From: Massarina eburnea CBS 473.64
Taxonomy: Eukaryota; Ascomycota; Dothideomycetes; Pleosporales; Massarinaceae
Assembly (NCBI GenBank): GCA_010093635.1
Contig: MU006785.1
Span: 1,173,320 to 1,237,319 of the forward strand
Direction of reading: 5' to 3'
Length of the DNA stretch: 64,000 nt
Under the pieces are notes generated by a model that was given only the letters and a program-made list of their open reading frames with translations, was not told where the DNA came from and ran no database searches. Positions within the stretch are counted from its first letter, which is position 1. Every line of letters begins with the position of its first letter. Made by a program: the position numbers and the translations under genes. This document shows, piece by piece, positions 1 through 11,873 of the stretch.

Positions 1-1029
1 CGTCAAAATTGACTCTCAGAGAGTTGAGAAATCGGCCGTCTTTTCGGCCAAGACGCTAAGGGCGACAGGGGGAGGGGGCAACCCGTTCATGCTCCACCCT
101 TGTATAGGCCATTGCGTTGGCATGCATTCAATGCCAAACAAACTGCGGTTAGACTTACCCGTATTCTCTTGCCAGCAAACTATCTGCGGGGCGCATCTTA
201 AGGCTGCCGCTGTCTCAGGGGATAGCGAGACGTTAGCGCCAAATCAGATCTCACCGCCTGCGGGTCACAGTTCTAGAGTGGCAGATATTCGGAACTGGTC
301 GATAAGAATTCAGAAGCGAACGATGGTAGATCGAGGGTAATTTATATGGTATCATGGTTCTAGGGTTGGTGAGTATGGATGTTTCTCAATAGAGTTAGGT
401 GTAGTCGCTAACCCCCGCTGTCGCTCACTTCCGAATACCAATTTCGTCTCCAGGGAACATCTTTGTTCCGCATTTTCACACATGACCACGATGATGATAC
501 CCTATTTCTCCTGTTTCAAAAAGGTAGCACGGAGTATCCTGGTATTCGTGTACTTTTCTCGATATCATATCAACGTCACCACTACATATACTATAATCAA
601 TGATATTTTCGAATAAGACAACTGTAATGTCGCCACGTTGGATAGGAGGCTGAAACTATAGAAGACTGCAATAAGCTCTTCTGTTAATTCCATAGAACGC
701 TAATTCTTGAAGGTATGTCATACTGTCCTTGCCCAACGTGCCACATTTGGGGTAAAGCCCTAGAGCGGCCTGCAACGTACTCTGTGAAACCTATTGTTTC
801 AGGTAAACGTACCAGTAATATATCTATCGGCGTGAAAAGAGCCTTCGCCAATAGACTGTCCTGTCCATGAGACTACTTATCCCCTCGGAGTAAGAGATAT
901 ACACATCACTGTGCGACACAAAGGTCCTATCCAGCCAACCATATAAGCACTCCATTAAAAAGGACTTTTCTATGACAGCAGTTGCCCAAAGCTATACATC
1001 ATCCACATCAAGCACTGTAAATACCTTCC
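1..1029. other. intergenic stretch, no gene recognised
   Basis: No reading frame here resembles a protein family I know. The only ORF of note (89-340, plus) lacks a recognisable domain and has no coding context. The stretch lies 3' of the chitinase gene and may contain its 3' UTR near 950-1029. Confidence 0.5.
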
Positions 1030-3239
1030 TTATCCCACGTGGTACCCGCCTGAGGCGAAGTCGACACTCCACGCCATAGTTCCACCAAAACACTGACTGT
1101 CCCCCCAACCTTTCTTCCGCGCGATGGTATCAGCATTGTCATACCCAATCCATTGATCATCCCAAGTAAGCTCCATCATTATCGCGTCAGGTAGATACCT
1201 AAATTGGCTGCATGTTAGTCGATACACCGCCGAGGTACGAATGACACTGCTTGAACACTTACTTTGGTGTCAAACCCTTTGTCGTGACGAGATCTTCAAT
1301 CTCAGCCAAGCCCAAAATCCCGTCAGTATGAGTGCATGCACCAGGCTTACTAGCACCTTTGAAGGGACAGCCCAGCGTATTGCAGCTGGTATCGTTCACC
1401 GTGTAACCACGTCCGTATAGCGCGATTCCGAGATTAATCTTAGATGGATCGAGCTCGGCAAACCACAAAGGCACCACATCGTTGGCAATATCGCGGATGT
1501 CGGCCTGCCCACGGATGATTGCCCCAAGAGTCTTCACATCTTTGTCCCAATAGCCATGGAGATCTTTCAAGTAGACAATCGTTAGCTAGATTGAAATGCG
1601 GGGAATGATTTTGTAAAGAATCGATCCCTTGACAGGGGAGAACTCACCATAAGCCATAAAGCCAAAGAAGTCTACCGACCTTTCCATAGCCTTCGCATCA
1701 AAATAACGCAGATACCAGTAATCAGGTGCGAGTGTCACGCTTATTCCGTAGTCCATTCCAAACGCAAAGCGCATCTCTTTAACAAGAAGTACAAAGTTCT
1801 CTGTATCTTGCTCTGTACCTCCGCGCTCTGGAGCGACAGGATATTCCCAGTCGAGATCAACGCCCTGAAACCCGTACTTCGCCATGAAGTCTTGGAGTGA
1901 CCTGATGAAGACCGCACGATTCCTGGAGTTTGCACAAAGCTTACTCCTGAAGGGTAGAACGTCAGCACCTTATTCCAAGAGTATGAATGTATTGAACTTG
2001 AAGGGATGAAACACCCACCATGTTTTGTGTGTATCCCCCTCATTGCTGAAATCATATCCGCCAACCGCTATCCAACTATAGGAGAAGTCTGCGTTAGTAA
2101 ATTATTCCTTTACGCTGACAATTCCAGAAATGAACTTACGTCTGTAAACCACGACTCCTCAAAGCAGTAAACTCGGTATAAAGTGCAACATCTGCAGGGT
2201 CCACAGCGACGACAGCATAAGATTTCGGATCGATGGAAGAAAAAGCATAGTAGAGATGCGTATAACCCGTACTATCAATATCCTGGGGGCGCATCTGGTT
2301 GCAATAGCGATCACGAGTATTGGAACCTTGGTAATACCCAATGGTGCGGCCATTGGTCGTGCCACTATCGAGGCCACAAGTGCGGCCTTTCTTCACTTCA
2401 CACGAGCCAAATCCTTTCTGGCATGGAAGTGTGTTGCCTTGTGGGTCGCCGTTGACGCAGTAGAGCTCGCTCGTCTGTATGTGGTGACTTGAATGAGCCT
2501 GGAATGTACGACATGGAGGAAGTTACTTACTCCGCACCAGCCGGTAGCTGAACAGCACAAGTTCATTCCACATGGTACATTGCCGCCTTTGCTATATTTT
2601 CCGCACATGGCAGTTGCTTCGCAGTTGAAAGTACACTACATTGATTAGTGCATGATCATTTCTGGGGAACTCCGAGATAAGGCACAGATACTCACATTTC
2701 CTTTGCCACAATGCTCCGGACCATAGCCGCATGTTCCCTTCGTGCTACAACAACTGACTCAATCAGCAGATACAACTTTTGAAAAGGTATACAGAGCTAA
2801 GAGAATTTAGGTGCTCAGAGGAAATCAGGCATATGGCTCACTCACCTTCCGTCTGCACAAGGAGCATCCGCTTGACACTTCGTCGGATCGAGGCGAGTCT
2901 GCGTTGTCGATTCCCACGCAAGTGTTTCTACCATGTTACCAGCAGCGATTGCAGTACTAATGACTGTTGGTGGAGTGAGCTCGGGGTGCTGATGGGTCGG
3001 ATCTTTGCTTCTGTCATGGGTGTCCCCACGGGAATAGACATTCGAGACTTGATGCGCTGCTGCACCTGAACGTACATGAGTGGTATGCAAAATATTTTAT
3101 GTAATACCAACATACCTAGATTGATACTGTCCAGGGTATCGAGCCATGGCAGAACTGATGCATATGCGGTCTTCGTAGGTACACTCGCGAACAAGAGCAC
3201 TGATACCAGAGAGGTGAGTGTGTATAATACCATCTTCAA
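1030..3239 (-). CDS. secreted GH18 chitinase with hevein-type chitin-binding domain, 9 exons
   Basis: An endo-acting chitinase that should cleave beta-1,4-GlcNAc chains outside the cell. My spliced model is 3239-3116, 3065-2846, 2744-2696, 2635-2531, 2474-2140, 2075-2019, 1946-1648, 1563-1263, 1198-1030: 1659 nt, 552 aa, all junctions GT..AG and in frame. A signal peptide (residues 1 to about 26) is followed by a short Thr-rich linker, the TKGTCGYGPEHCG stretch, a ChtBD1/hevein domain (about 132-170, motif LCCSATGWCG) and a GH18 barrel from about residue 215 to the end. The barrel has AVGG, DLDWEYP (catalytic Glu near residue 331) and, across an intron, MAYDLHG. These motifs match fungal subgroup C chitinases (killer-toxin-alpha-like). 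Those are usually much longer and carry LysM domains; here no LysM is seen and the protein stops just after the barrel at AWSVDFASGG. I call it intact but short. Confidence 0.88.
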
Positions 3240-3990
3240 CGTCGTTGTGGTATTTCTCTAGAAGGCCGGCGTTGCTTTATGGATATTCAAAGGCAGGGGA
3301 AGAGCAACGTTAAATAACAAGTCGTCATAGGTCGAAAAAGATCAGACGTAGGAAAGTGCGGCCCACGGACAGGCTGGAAACATAAACCGAGATGTTACAA
3401 TTCCCTCAAGACCGTGTGTAGTCAGATGACCATTACCATATACCTTCTTAGGGTTTATATCCGACCTCAAAGCATATTGGTGCGTTTGCCTACAATTTAT
3501 TTCCAGCTGAGCAGAACAACTTCTCCAACCTGCCCGTTTGGTTATCACCAACCCCTGTTTCCGGTGTAATAGTATTCCAGTGACTCGTTTACAGGTTGTA
3601 CCTACCGCTAACTTATAGCTAGTCCTCCACCTTCTGGATACCTTCCTAATCCATCTACTACGATTGTTTAGATCTTTGGTAGTCTTGTGGCCCTATTACT
3701 AAATCAAATACACCTGATTATAACGCCCAGTGGCCTTTCGCACTACTCTTTGACTTGATTGTGTTCCCAATCCTATTCTCAATCCATCCCCCCGGCACAA
3801 CATAGTGGTGTGTCATAGTAGCACTTAATCCCGCATCTCTCGTAACTTCGCGAAGTGTTCTTTTTCATGGCTTTCTAGAGTCGCCTCTTGTATGTTCTAT
3901 AGTCGCCACAATGCTTCAATTTTCAACCTCTTATATATCATATTTACATCAAAATGCTTCTCGCCCACTCCGCTAATCTCTACCCACTAC
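3240..3990. other. intergenic, promoter side of the chitinase gene
   Basis: Upstream region of the minus-strand chitinase. Short ORFs on both strands have no recognisable content. It separates the chitinase from the ankyrin remnant. Confidence 0.4.
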
Positions 3991-4930
3991 CTATTTCCTT
4001 CTCCCTCCATGCCTCCACGTCTTCCGCAAAAGTTTCATGAAGAGTACTTCAAACTCTGGCGTCGGATCTGCACCACGGTGTAGCAATAGCCAAGTCAACT
4101 CACGAGTAGTATTTCCGAGGCTATTTTCGAAAGCGAGATAGCATATTGGTGGGTAAGTATGACCTTGTTTGGAAGGACCTGGTATTTGATCCAGAGCATT
4201 GATATTTAGCCCGAAGACATCAATCAGGCGAAGCACCATAGCCATCCGCTCGGCGTATTGCCTTGCCTTTTCTAATTAGAGTTCAATGCCTCCTTCTTCA
4301 TTCCCATCAGCCCGAGTGTCTAGTTCGGATTCTTTGTTTTGAACGTTGTCCCTCTTCACAAGGTACCATATACTGAAATTGCTGCTGCCTGTACAGCAAG
4401 ATGTAAGGGCCTCCAACCCAGGGGGCATTTTTTGGCCTTAACATCTCAAAAGTCTCCACAGTAGCACTCGCCGCAGCGCTCTGGGACTTCGTAAGGACGC
4501 CTTTCCGTAAGGGGTTTTGATCCCTTAGGAACACACTCGCGCCGTACTCCAAGCACCAATTGCCCAAATCACCGTCATTTCCGGTATGCCACATGAAAGG
4601 TTCAGCCTCTGGGTCAGGGTTCTCCACTTCGCTATGAATGATGTCCCCACCCACCATGCTCAAGCAGGATGTCGAGTATTTTTTTGGAGCGTCCATCACC
4701 CGCGACGGTCATTGGGGGTAATGAGTGAACGTCTAGGCCTTGCGAAAAGAGGTATTAAGGACATCTTCCGCATTATTTTGAATCACATGACGGCAGCAGT
4801 AGGCGAGAAGACCCGCAGGATTAATCTCTTAGAGCAATGTTCAATGGCTTCTTGTAAGAGAGTGGTATTGTCTCGTACACAAGTAATGCGAGCGAGGTCT
4901 CATGTCGTGCCTCCGAAGCCTTCTATTGTA
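3991..4930 (-). pseudogene. decayed ankyrin-repeat protein gene
   Basis: Minus-strand fragments in different frames carry ankyrin-type text: WCLEYGASVFLRDQNPLR and VETFEMLRPKNAPW (about 4400-4560), WLLLHRGADPTPEF (about 4030-4080), and an N-terminal piece with TLLQEAIEHCSK near 4840. The pattern (a GAxV turn, then x-x-D/RDQ-P-L, then TFE-LLR-KGAP) is common in ascomycete ankyrin arrays. The fragments are separated by stops and frame changes (for example a TGA after the piece ending near 4788, and a frame change between 4307 and 4245) that I could not bridge with introns. The repeats are incomplete. I read it as a relic rather than a working gene. Confidence 0.55.
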
Positions 4931-5732
4931 CCGTAGTCGATTCAGCCGTAGTTTATGTGCCGTAATCATACAAATAGACACAAGCCTAGTGCACAGATAT
5001 TACAGTGGCTATCCAAAGCGCGGGTTCTATATCAATCGTTCCGAAATGGGGATACGGTCAATACATTATTGGACAGCGATGCGCTCACAGCCGCGCCGCA
5101 CGCGTACAAGTGCTGACGGGGCGCTGCAGCCCTGTCTGTCACCCCCGAGAGTGCCCTGTTCGTACACCCCGACGCGGTTTGTGGTCGCGGCCACCCTAGG
5201 TAGCAATCCGGGGCAAGTATCAGGCGCACCATACCACCTAGGGTAGGCGGATAATTCACATCATATTAATTGTGTTCCCTATATCCCGCCATCGGTGATC
5301 CGTTTGTACGGCTCAATTAATGCCGCACAGTTAACGGTCATGTCACAGATGATGGATTTACACTCTCCTCGAACATGTGGGGAGCTCTACACAGAGAATA
5401 TCCCGTTTGTAGCCAGCCCTTACGGATCTGCACTTTCACTATTTTGATTTGAATGGTTTAAATGAGCCTGCAAGTGTACCACCAGTTGGCCGGCCTAGCG
5501 CTCGTCGCGTGCATTGATCACAAGCGCTCGGTCGACAACCTCGTGTTACAACACCAAGAAGATTTATGGAGAGGCAAGGGCGGGGACAATTCTGTCCCTA
5601 CGATCCGGAAGGATGATTTCTTTGGGATTGTCGCGCCGGAATTGTCATTAACATCCAAGTTCCTAGTACAAATTGAGCGCCGGATTTCATTGTACAATAG
5701 GCTCCAAGATAATACAATACATTCCACGTATC
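4931..5732. other. intergenic stretch, nothing recognised
   Basis: Several overlapping ORFs of 64 to 114 codons on both strands have no family resemblance. I see no RNA gene or mobile element here. Confidence 0.4.
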
Positions 5733-7108
5733 TCATATCCCATTCTCCAACCAATCTTTCATGATATCCACTAGCATGTCCACCCAGGTTGGTAGGTCAA
5801 TATCAGAGACACGGTGCCTTCCAGCTCTATTAGTCCACTCACGCCTAAATTCATCTTCATCCCAGTCTTGATACGGCATTCTGAACCTGAGTCTATCGTG
5901 CGTCTTTATATTCGGCCTACAGACGCAGCGTGGATCTCCACGAAGCGGGTCGTCCATGTGCTCAAGATGTGTATTGATGGAAGACACGTATATCAAGTGG
6001 CGGAGGTCCATGTTCCGGTGGAATACGGCGGCATCGTAGTTTAACAAGAACCTCTTGATGTACGACGGATGGAGAAAACCATGGTAGGTTGGTGCATACT
6101 CTCTGTTCGTGCTGTTAGCCGATGCTCTAAACAAGTCGCTTTTTCAGAAACGGTAAGCTTCTAGATAGACTATGCATAAGACCAGGAATCTCATCCATGC
6201 CTTGGCTTCCGTAAGACCTTCGCGCGACCTAGGGCGATCTCCGTGGGGGAAACGTACCGGAAGAAACACATGTATATTGTCGCTTTCTGGTTCTCTTCTA
6301 AGAACTCGACGATATCGGAGGGAGGTGTCCATTGGTGAACCTGACCGAGTTCTGGTGTCGCATGCACCTGATCCAGGTACTGCCACACGGTCTCCACATG
6401 TATTTCTTCGATTATTTCAAGCTCTATCGTGCGTAGGTGCGCGATCAATTTTTTTGGAATTTTTTCCAGGAATTCGCTAAACTGTGCGTGAGCTGGCGTG
6501 CCGGATCTTCGAGTGAAGGTGAAGTGGATTGTGTTGAATTTGAGCTCGAAATCTTCAGTGCATTAGCATAGCGACAGTTTCTGTTCATGGGAGGTTTCAA
6601 GGAAAGGCTTATACATACTGGATGTTTCTTTAAATAGCTGCCGGCAGACGGACTTGATCTGATTCGATTCGTTCGCGTTGTCGTCAAGAGATTCCTCAAG
6701 AGAGTCATACATCTTGAACTCCTGATCCTGCGGCGACCTGTCTGCTTCGTACCGACAGTACAGGCCGTTTTCCCTCGAAAGAGCAAAGGCCACGATTATG
6801 TCAAATAATTCCGAGGGAATTGAGAGAAGGTAGCATGCACCATTGGCAGGTGGGATACTCGGATTCTGGACTTTTGGACCGTGGCTCACATCGGCGGGCA
6901 ATGGGGCGCGACCTTCATTCGCATATCGATTGTAAGAATTGTCTTGGAGGGAACGGTGCTAGAAGTTTTCATGTCAATCGGGTTGAATTGGGTGTGGTAG
7001 TTTTGGTGATTCGTGGAAGTATTGGATTGGAAGTTCGTTTACTTGGACGAAGAATCGAGTGTGAGGGCGATAACGAGATGGTGATCCGCCTAGGTTTCGG
7101 CGGCGCAT
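5733..7108 (-). CDS. 2EXR/F-box-like hypothetical protein, 4 exons
   Basis: Function unknown. The model is 7108-7043, 6958-6619, 6552-6258, 6126-5733: 1095 nt, 364 aa. The first ATG opens MRRRNLGGSP; no ATG exists in the frame of the second exon, so a spliced start is needed, and the CAA|GTAAAC donor with CTTCTAG acceptor gives the right phase. The second junction removes an in-frame TAA using GTATGT and a GCTAAT branch site close to the acceptor. The third uses GTACGT; an alternative acceptor at 6138 also keeps frame. Residues about 55-70 hold YLLSIPSELFDIIVAFAL, the pattern of the fungal 2EXR/F-box-like head (L-P-x-E-[IL]-x-x-x-I). The rest is mixed alpha with Trp/Tyr-rich pieces. No TM or signal peptide is seen. 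Confidence 0.6.
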
Positions 7109-10010
7109 GATGGCAGTTTTCGAGACAGTGGTCGAAACGTATAGTGGGCGAGTTTGAACGAATCGAGACTATAGCGAACTAAAGAAAAGGATTATGTTGT
7201 CGAAAAATGCTGGTCGGTGAGGCTACTTACGCATGGAAGTGTAAGGGTGATTGATTGAGGTGGGCGGCGCTGGTAGGCCTGACTGTCGAGCTAACGCTGG
7301 TTACATAATGAACATGCCAACAAGCACGAGTCCTCCGCTGCTGCCAATCGCCATGGCGGAGAAACCGCCATTGGCGGATATGGCAGGTGCTCTCAATCTA
7401 TGATGGATGTTAGGAAATGATTTTGAAAGCATTATCCAGTGTCCCCTACAATCCAAGTTCCTAGTTTATAGAGTTATTCCGTGGTCCTATAATTTATATC
7501 CATTCCACGGTCTGTACGCAAGATATAAGTCACGTATTGTATTTGAAATGTTGATGATGAAGTAATTAAGAGTTCATTCGAAGAGTACACAAAGATGAAA
7601 GATAGTCCGCCCTACCTTTGAAACCTATTCAAGACTGTCTCTCTCTCTATACATTTGTACATCAACAGCCTCAAACCACATCAGGTACCGTCAGCTACCC
7701 TCGACCTATACATAGCAGCTCACGCCGATGCCAACGCCCCGCTGATAAAAAGCAATTAACTGTGTCCCCAAGAATTTCTCCATGACGTTAGACCCCTCTA
7801 CCGTCGACAGCGGATACATGCCCTTTTCCATTTCCCTCTGCAGGTCATCCCCGAGGATAACGTGAGCAAAAACTCAGCATGCCATACTCCTCCCTACCTT
7901 CCCATTTCTGCGCTTTCTATCCTTCCCGTTTCCACACCTTCGACACATTCCAGGCCTTTCATGGTCTTCCAGAGCCTTCTATCCACACCATGGGAAATCC
8001 ATACACGCACGCAACCGGAACAAAATCTCCACAGCCTTATCCATCGGCACCAGCCCCCATCTCACCGATCAACATAACGTCACCACATCAGCTCGCGTCC
8101 CCTCATCTCACGCACGGAAGGAAAAAAAGAGAAGAACAGTAAAAACCAAGCATCCAGTACCGCTTCCCCCCCCAACCACGATTCCCAAATCCCCATCCAT
8201 CTCAAATATCGAGAATCACTCACATTATTATTGCCCATGTATCCGAAAGAAAAGGAAAAGCGGACCACAACCCCACCGCTTAAGCCTTCCTCCACCCCAC
8301 TAACCCAACCAAGCAAACCCCCAACCCGAACAAGCCAAACCCCCCCGCACCAAGCCTATTCCAGCACAAACCCATTCCAGCACGCACACGCACACGCATC
8401 CGTACCATACTTATCTATCGTACATCGGCGGACCAAACCAGCCACGAGTGTTTCGCGAGGAGGGGAAGAGGGGAACCGTGAACCACGGCACGACGGACGC
8501 GCGGAAGAAAAAAAGAGGTTTCACGAGTTCCGCTGTCGGGGCAACAGCGCAGTAAAGTTTATCTAGAAGCGACGGAACGGAACGGAGATGGAATAACCAG
8601 GAAGAACAAGGTTCTGCAGTGTTTGGACTCGAAGCTCGGAAGGAAGGAAGAGAGGAAGGAATATTGTGTGTGTGTGTGTGTGTGTGTTATGTACCTGACA
8701 CTGCTCGGGGGGATTGCCCTGCATGTGCATGCCTACCTATTCACTCACCACACACCAAACCATGCACACCATACACACAACGCTCAAATCCCCAAACTCT
8801 CTGTCCGTCTCTCACAATAATTCGCATTTCCCTTCGCGCACGGCACGGCAGATATCCGCCGATGCCAGCGTATCCGACTCGCATTGTAAAGAAAGAGGAA
8901 GAAGCGGTCGGGACCCCGGGACCCCGTGACCGTCGGTGCAACAGTCGGTCAAAAGAAAGTCGGTGGGTGGGACACCAACACGGCACCGTTGAGCGCCCGC
9001 CCCGCCCATGAGGCGTCATGTTTTACCTCTAGGCAGCGGGCACTCCTGCACTCCACTGTAATAAAGAAGGCAGATTGCCCAGCACTTTGTTCGCTCTTCC
9101 ATGTGCACGAATATTTATAATTGCATTCTTCAGTTGGCCTCGATTATTTCACCGCCTTCGAATCCTCGACGAGAGACATCGATCGGAACCGATTCCCACC
9201 TCGACTCGACAACTTCCTCGTCCGCTCCTCCACAAACGTCCCGCAAGACTGCCACTCATCCAGACAGGAAAAAAAAAGGACTATTACAGCATTAGGTCAA
9301 CGTCCACGTTCCCGTACGAGAGACATACATGTCATCATGGAGAAAATTCGTGAAAAGACCGTGTGCATTACATTTCGAAGGGAAGAGAAGAAAACATGAC
9401 AAGGAAAAAGTTCGAGCTGGACTAGGTTCGATAGGATACGCCAAGGCCAGGCCTCGTTGCGCGCCTCCGAAAAGCCATTCGGTCATGAGCTTCGCATTCC
9501 GTCGTAAGCAAATGAGTAAAGATCGGGGGAGAGATGGGAGAGGCATAGGCATAGGCGTTAGAGACACAAGGAAAAGAACCAGTAGGTCGTTGGACGGTGG
9601 CTTCGCACCGAATCGTATGGGCTGAGAAGAGAGAGAAAGGCCTCGTGGGAGAGCGGTCAAGGGAAGAGCAAGGAAAAGGTAGTGAGAGGTCGTGCAGTGT
9701 GTGCGTGCCAGATAAAGGAACTGATGACGAGGACAGTGCGTCCCGCTCATTTCGGTCAAGTATAATCCACGAAGAAAGCTAAACACACCGATAGGAACAC
9801 CAATAGAGGCGGCCGGTCGGGTAAGAAGGTATAAACAAACATAAGGGATGCTTTTCGAATAGCAGGGTGCAGGCCACAAGCCAAGGCAGCTGCCCCGTAA
9901 CATGACAGATGGATGATGCCCCAGATGCAATGGTCGGCGCTCTTAGGCTGCCGATGCTAACGCCGGTGATGCTATGCGTAACTGATGCTTGGAAGAGATG
10001 GCAGCTGCGA
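7109..10010. other. long gene-poor stretch with pyrimidine-rich tracts
   Basis: About 2.9 kb without a convincing gene. 7860-8570 is rich in C/A and pyrimidine runs, which creates spurious proline-rich ORFs. 9292-9930 has a 212-codon minus ORF of low information that overlaps the 3' end of the next gene's transcript region; I take it as chance. A TG microsatellite sits inside. Probably 3' UTR of the 10011-11873 gene plus spacer. Confidence 0.45.
8665..8687. repeat. (TG)n microsatellite
   Basis: About eleven TG units in a row, in non-coding sequence. No wider repeat structure around it. Confidence 0.9.
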
Positions 10011-11873
10011 CTAATAGCGAGGCAGGCCGGCAAAACGCTCTTCAAACGATGCAGATGGCTCGAAGCCGTACGACGTGGATGCTCGGGGGAAGGTGTTGTT
10101 CTGTCGACCGACAAAAGGGGATCCGAGGCGAACGGTTGCGCGTCCGTGGACTTGGGCAACCGCAGGCGGTGAGGTTTGGGGAGGGGAGGCCATGGCCGGC
10201 GGTCCGTGGTTGGCAAATGGATTGAACTCGGGCGGGCCGCTGGTCGACAGAGGAAGTCGTCGTGCGCCGTCCACCATGTCGCCCAGACTGAATCCCCGGC
10301 TGCGTACACGGCGGTGGCTGGACTGTGCCGGGGCGCCGAAGACCTGGTCGACGAAGCTGTTGCCGCGACTTCGGACCTGCTGATCTCTCTCAAAGTTGTG
10401 GAGAGCGCGTCGCTTGAAAGGGCGCGAGATGGGTCGGGGTGCGTGCAACTGTAGAGGTGAGCCCAGCCTGGCTGGATGAGTAGACGGTGCATGCCACGTC
10501 TGCGCGTTGTGCTGGTTCATGCTGACGTCTGTCATCTGGGACATGGTCTGGAATGAGTTGCCCAGCCCGAGGCCGAGCCCAACGTGAAGGGACTGGGACT
10601 TTTGGTGTGCTGATGCTCGCAGGTGGGCGCGTTGTGCGGTAGGCTGCGGCGGGTTCTCGCTTGCCAACTGCAACAGAGGATTTCCCAACTGCATTGACGG
10701 TGCGGTGCTCGTGGCAAGGGACACATTCAAGTCCCGGGTGGAGAAGCTTGGCAATGGCTGCGCGAACGGAGACGACAGTCCACCAGGTTGAGTCGACGGG
10801 GGCTTTTCTGGTGTAGACTGGAATGGCGAAGGGGAGCGATGCAGAAGACGCTGGTAGTGAGCGGAGAGCGTGGGTTTCGCTCGAGCCAAGTACCGCAGTC
10901 GTTTGCGCGTCGACTTCTCGTCGGGATGTCGGGCATACGGTTTGTTTGCGCGCGGAACTGGAGTGTTGCTGCCGCTCTTTGCCGGCTTGATGGTGTCCGG
11001 GGTCCCATTTCCAGGGCCATACCGGGAAGCCGAGCGCATTTTAGACATCACCGAAGCCGCCTTTCCGCCTTTCCAGGTCCTGCGAGCCAGCCGAGCCACT
11101 CGGTGACATACGCCGTTCGGTGGTACGGTACTTGGGAGAGCTTTGAAGGGTGTCACGGTGGGGTCCTGTAGGTACTTCATGTAAGTGACCCAGAGGTGGT
11201 GATCCATCTCCTCGGTGAAGGTGGCCCTCAGCTTGAGCTTCTTCGCCGGGCGGGCCTGACGAGGCGCGATGGGTGAGTTCAATTGCGGGTATTTCTGGAC
11301 AGGTGAGAACTCGAAGGGGTCGGCCATGTCTTCCGGACTCGGGCAACTGCCACCTAGCGATGGAAACGACTCGAAGCTGCTCCTGGAGGACATGGAGGAG
11401 TCTGAAAAGCCGGCCGAGGAAGTGGGTCGGCTCGAGGATTCGCTTTGACTGGCGTAGTCCCGGTCGGACCAGTGTAGGATCTCGTCGAAGCTGCTCAGGC
11501 TCCTGATCTGGGCGACGGGTGTTTTCGGCGGCGAGATGATGCGGCCGAACGGCAGGCCCGGCGAGAGATAGTCGTAGTCGGGCTCAGACTGCAGGGTGGG
11601 CAGGTCTATTGGGGCATCCAGGACCAGTTCTGGGCCTTCGATGGTCGGAACCGGTTTGCACGGAGCAGCGTCGCCGAGGTCGTTGATGGCGTAGGTAGGC
11701 GCAAAGGTACATCGGCGGCGACGCACCTTGAGCGTCTGTCGCGGCGGCGGTGGCGGGACAAGCTCGTCGGGCTGTGACTCGGGCTCCGGCGTGCGCGGCA
11801 GCTGGCCGTCCCTATAGTGGAACATGAAGTTCCTGGGGAGCGTGGTGGAGAGATGGGGGCGTTCGGAGTCCAT
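10011..11873 (-). CDS. Ser/Pro-rich protein of unknown function, probably nuclear
   Basis: A single-exon gene of 620 aa from the ATG at 11873 (ATCATGG context, MDSERPHLS); an in-frame ATG at 11909 would add 12 residues. Much of it is disordered: Ser-rich patches (residues about 125-190), Pro-rich segments and basic clusters. The most ordered part is about residues 210-290, with FTEEMDHHLWVTYMKYLQD and VCHRVARLARRTWKG, followed by a basic KRLRYLARAKPTLS stretch. The aromatic/basic spacing there could be a Myb/SANT- or TEA-like DNA-binding helix set, but I cannot assign it to a family. The end has RSRGNSF and RSRGFSLGD repeats (RxRxxS, possible kinase sites). No signal peptide or TM. A regulatory role is inference only. 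Confidence 0.75.
   Translation of the reverse strand: MDSERPHLSTTLPRNFMFHYRDGQLPRTPEPESQPDELVPPPPPRQTLKVRRRRCTFAPTYAINDLGDAAPCKPVPTIEGPELVLDAPIDLPTLQSEPDYDYLSPGLPFGRIISPPKTPVAQIRSLSSFDEILHWSDRDYASQSESSSRPTSSAGFSDSSMSSRSSFESFPSLGGSCPSPEDMADPFEFSPVQKYPQLNSPIAPRQARPAKKLKLRATFTEEMDHHLWVTYMKYLQDPTVTPFKALPSTVPPNGVCHRVARLARRTWKGGKAASVMSKMRSASRYGPGNGTPDTIKPAKSGSNTPVPRANKPYARHPDEKSTRKRLRYLARAKPTLSAHYQRLLHRSPSPFQSTPEKPPSTQPGGLSSPFAQPLPSFSTRDLNVSLATSTAPSMQLGNPLLQLASENPPQPTAQRAHLRASAHQKSQSLHVGLGLGLGNSFQTMSQMTDVSMNQHNAQTWHAPSTHPARLGSPLQLHAPRPISRPFKRRALHNFERDQQVRSRGNSFVDQVFGAPAQSSHRRVRSRGFSLGDMVDGARRLPLSTSGPPEFNPFANHGPPAMASPPQTSPPAVAQVHGRATVRLGSPFVGRQNNTFPRASTSYGFEPSASFEERFAGLPRY

Noticed and set aside
1564..1647. 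Apparent frame break in the chitinase after MAY
   Set aside because: An 84-bp GT..AG intron restores the conserved MAYDLHG.
6100..6620. In-frame TAA and frame changes that first looked like a pseudogene
   Set aside because: Two introns with good donors (GTATGT, GTACGT) and correct phases remove them and the model closes in frame.
9292..9930. 212-codon minus ORF
   Set aside because: Composition is Leu/Pro/Ser-rich by base bias, no motif, and it overlaps the 3' side of the 10011-11873 gene.
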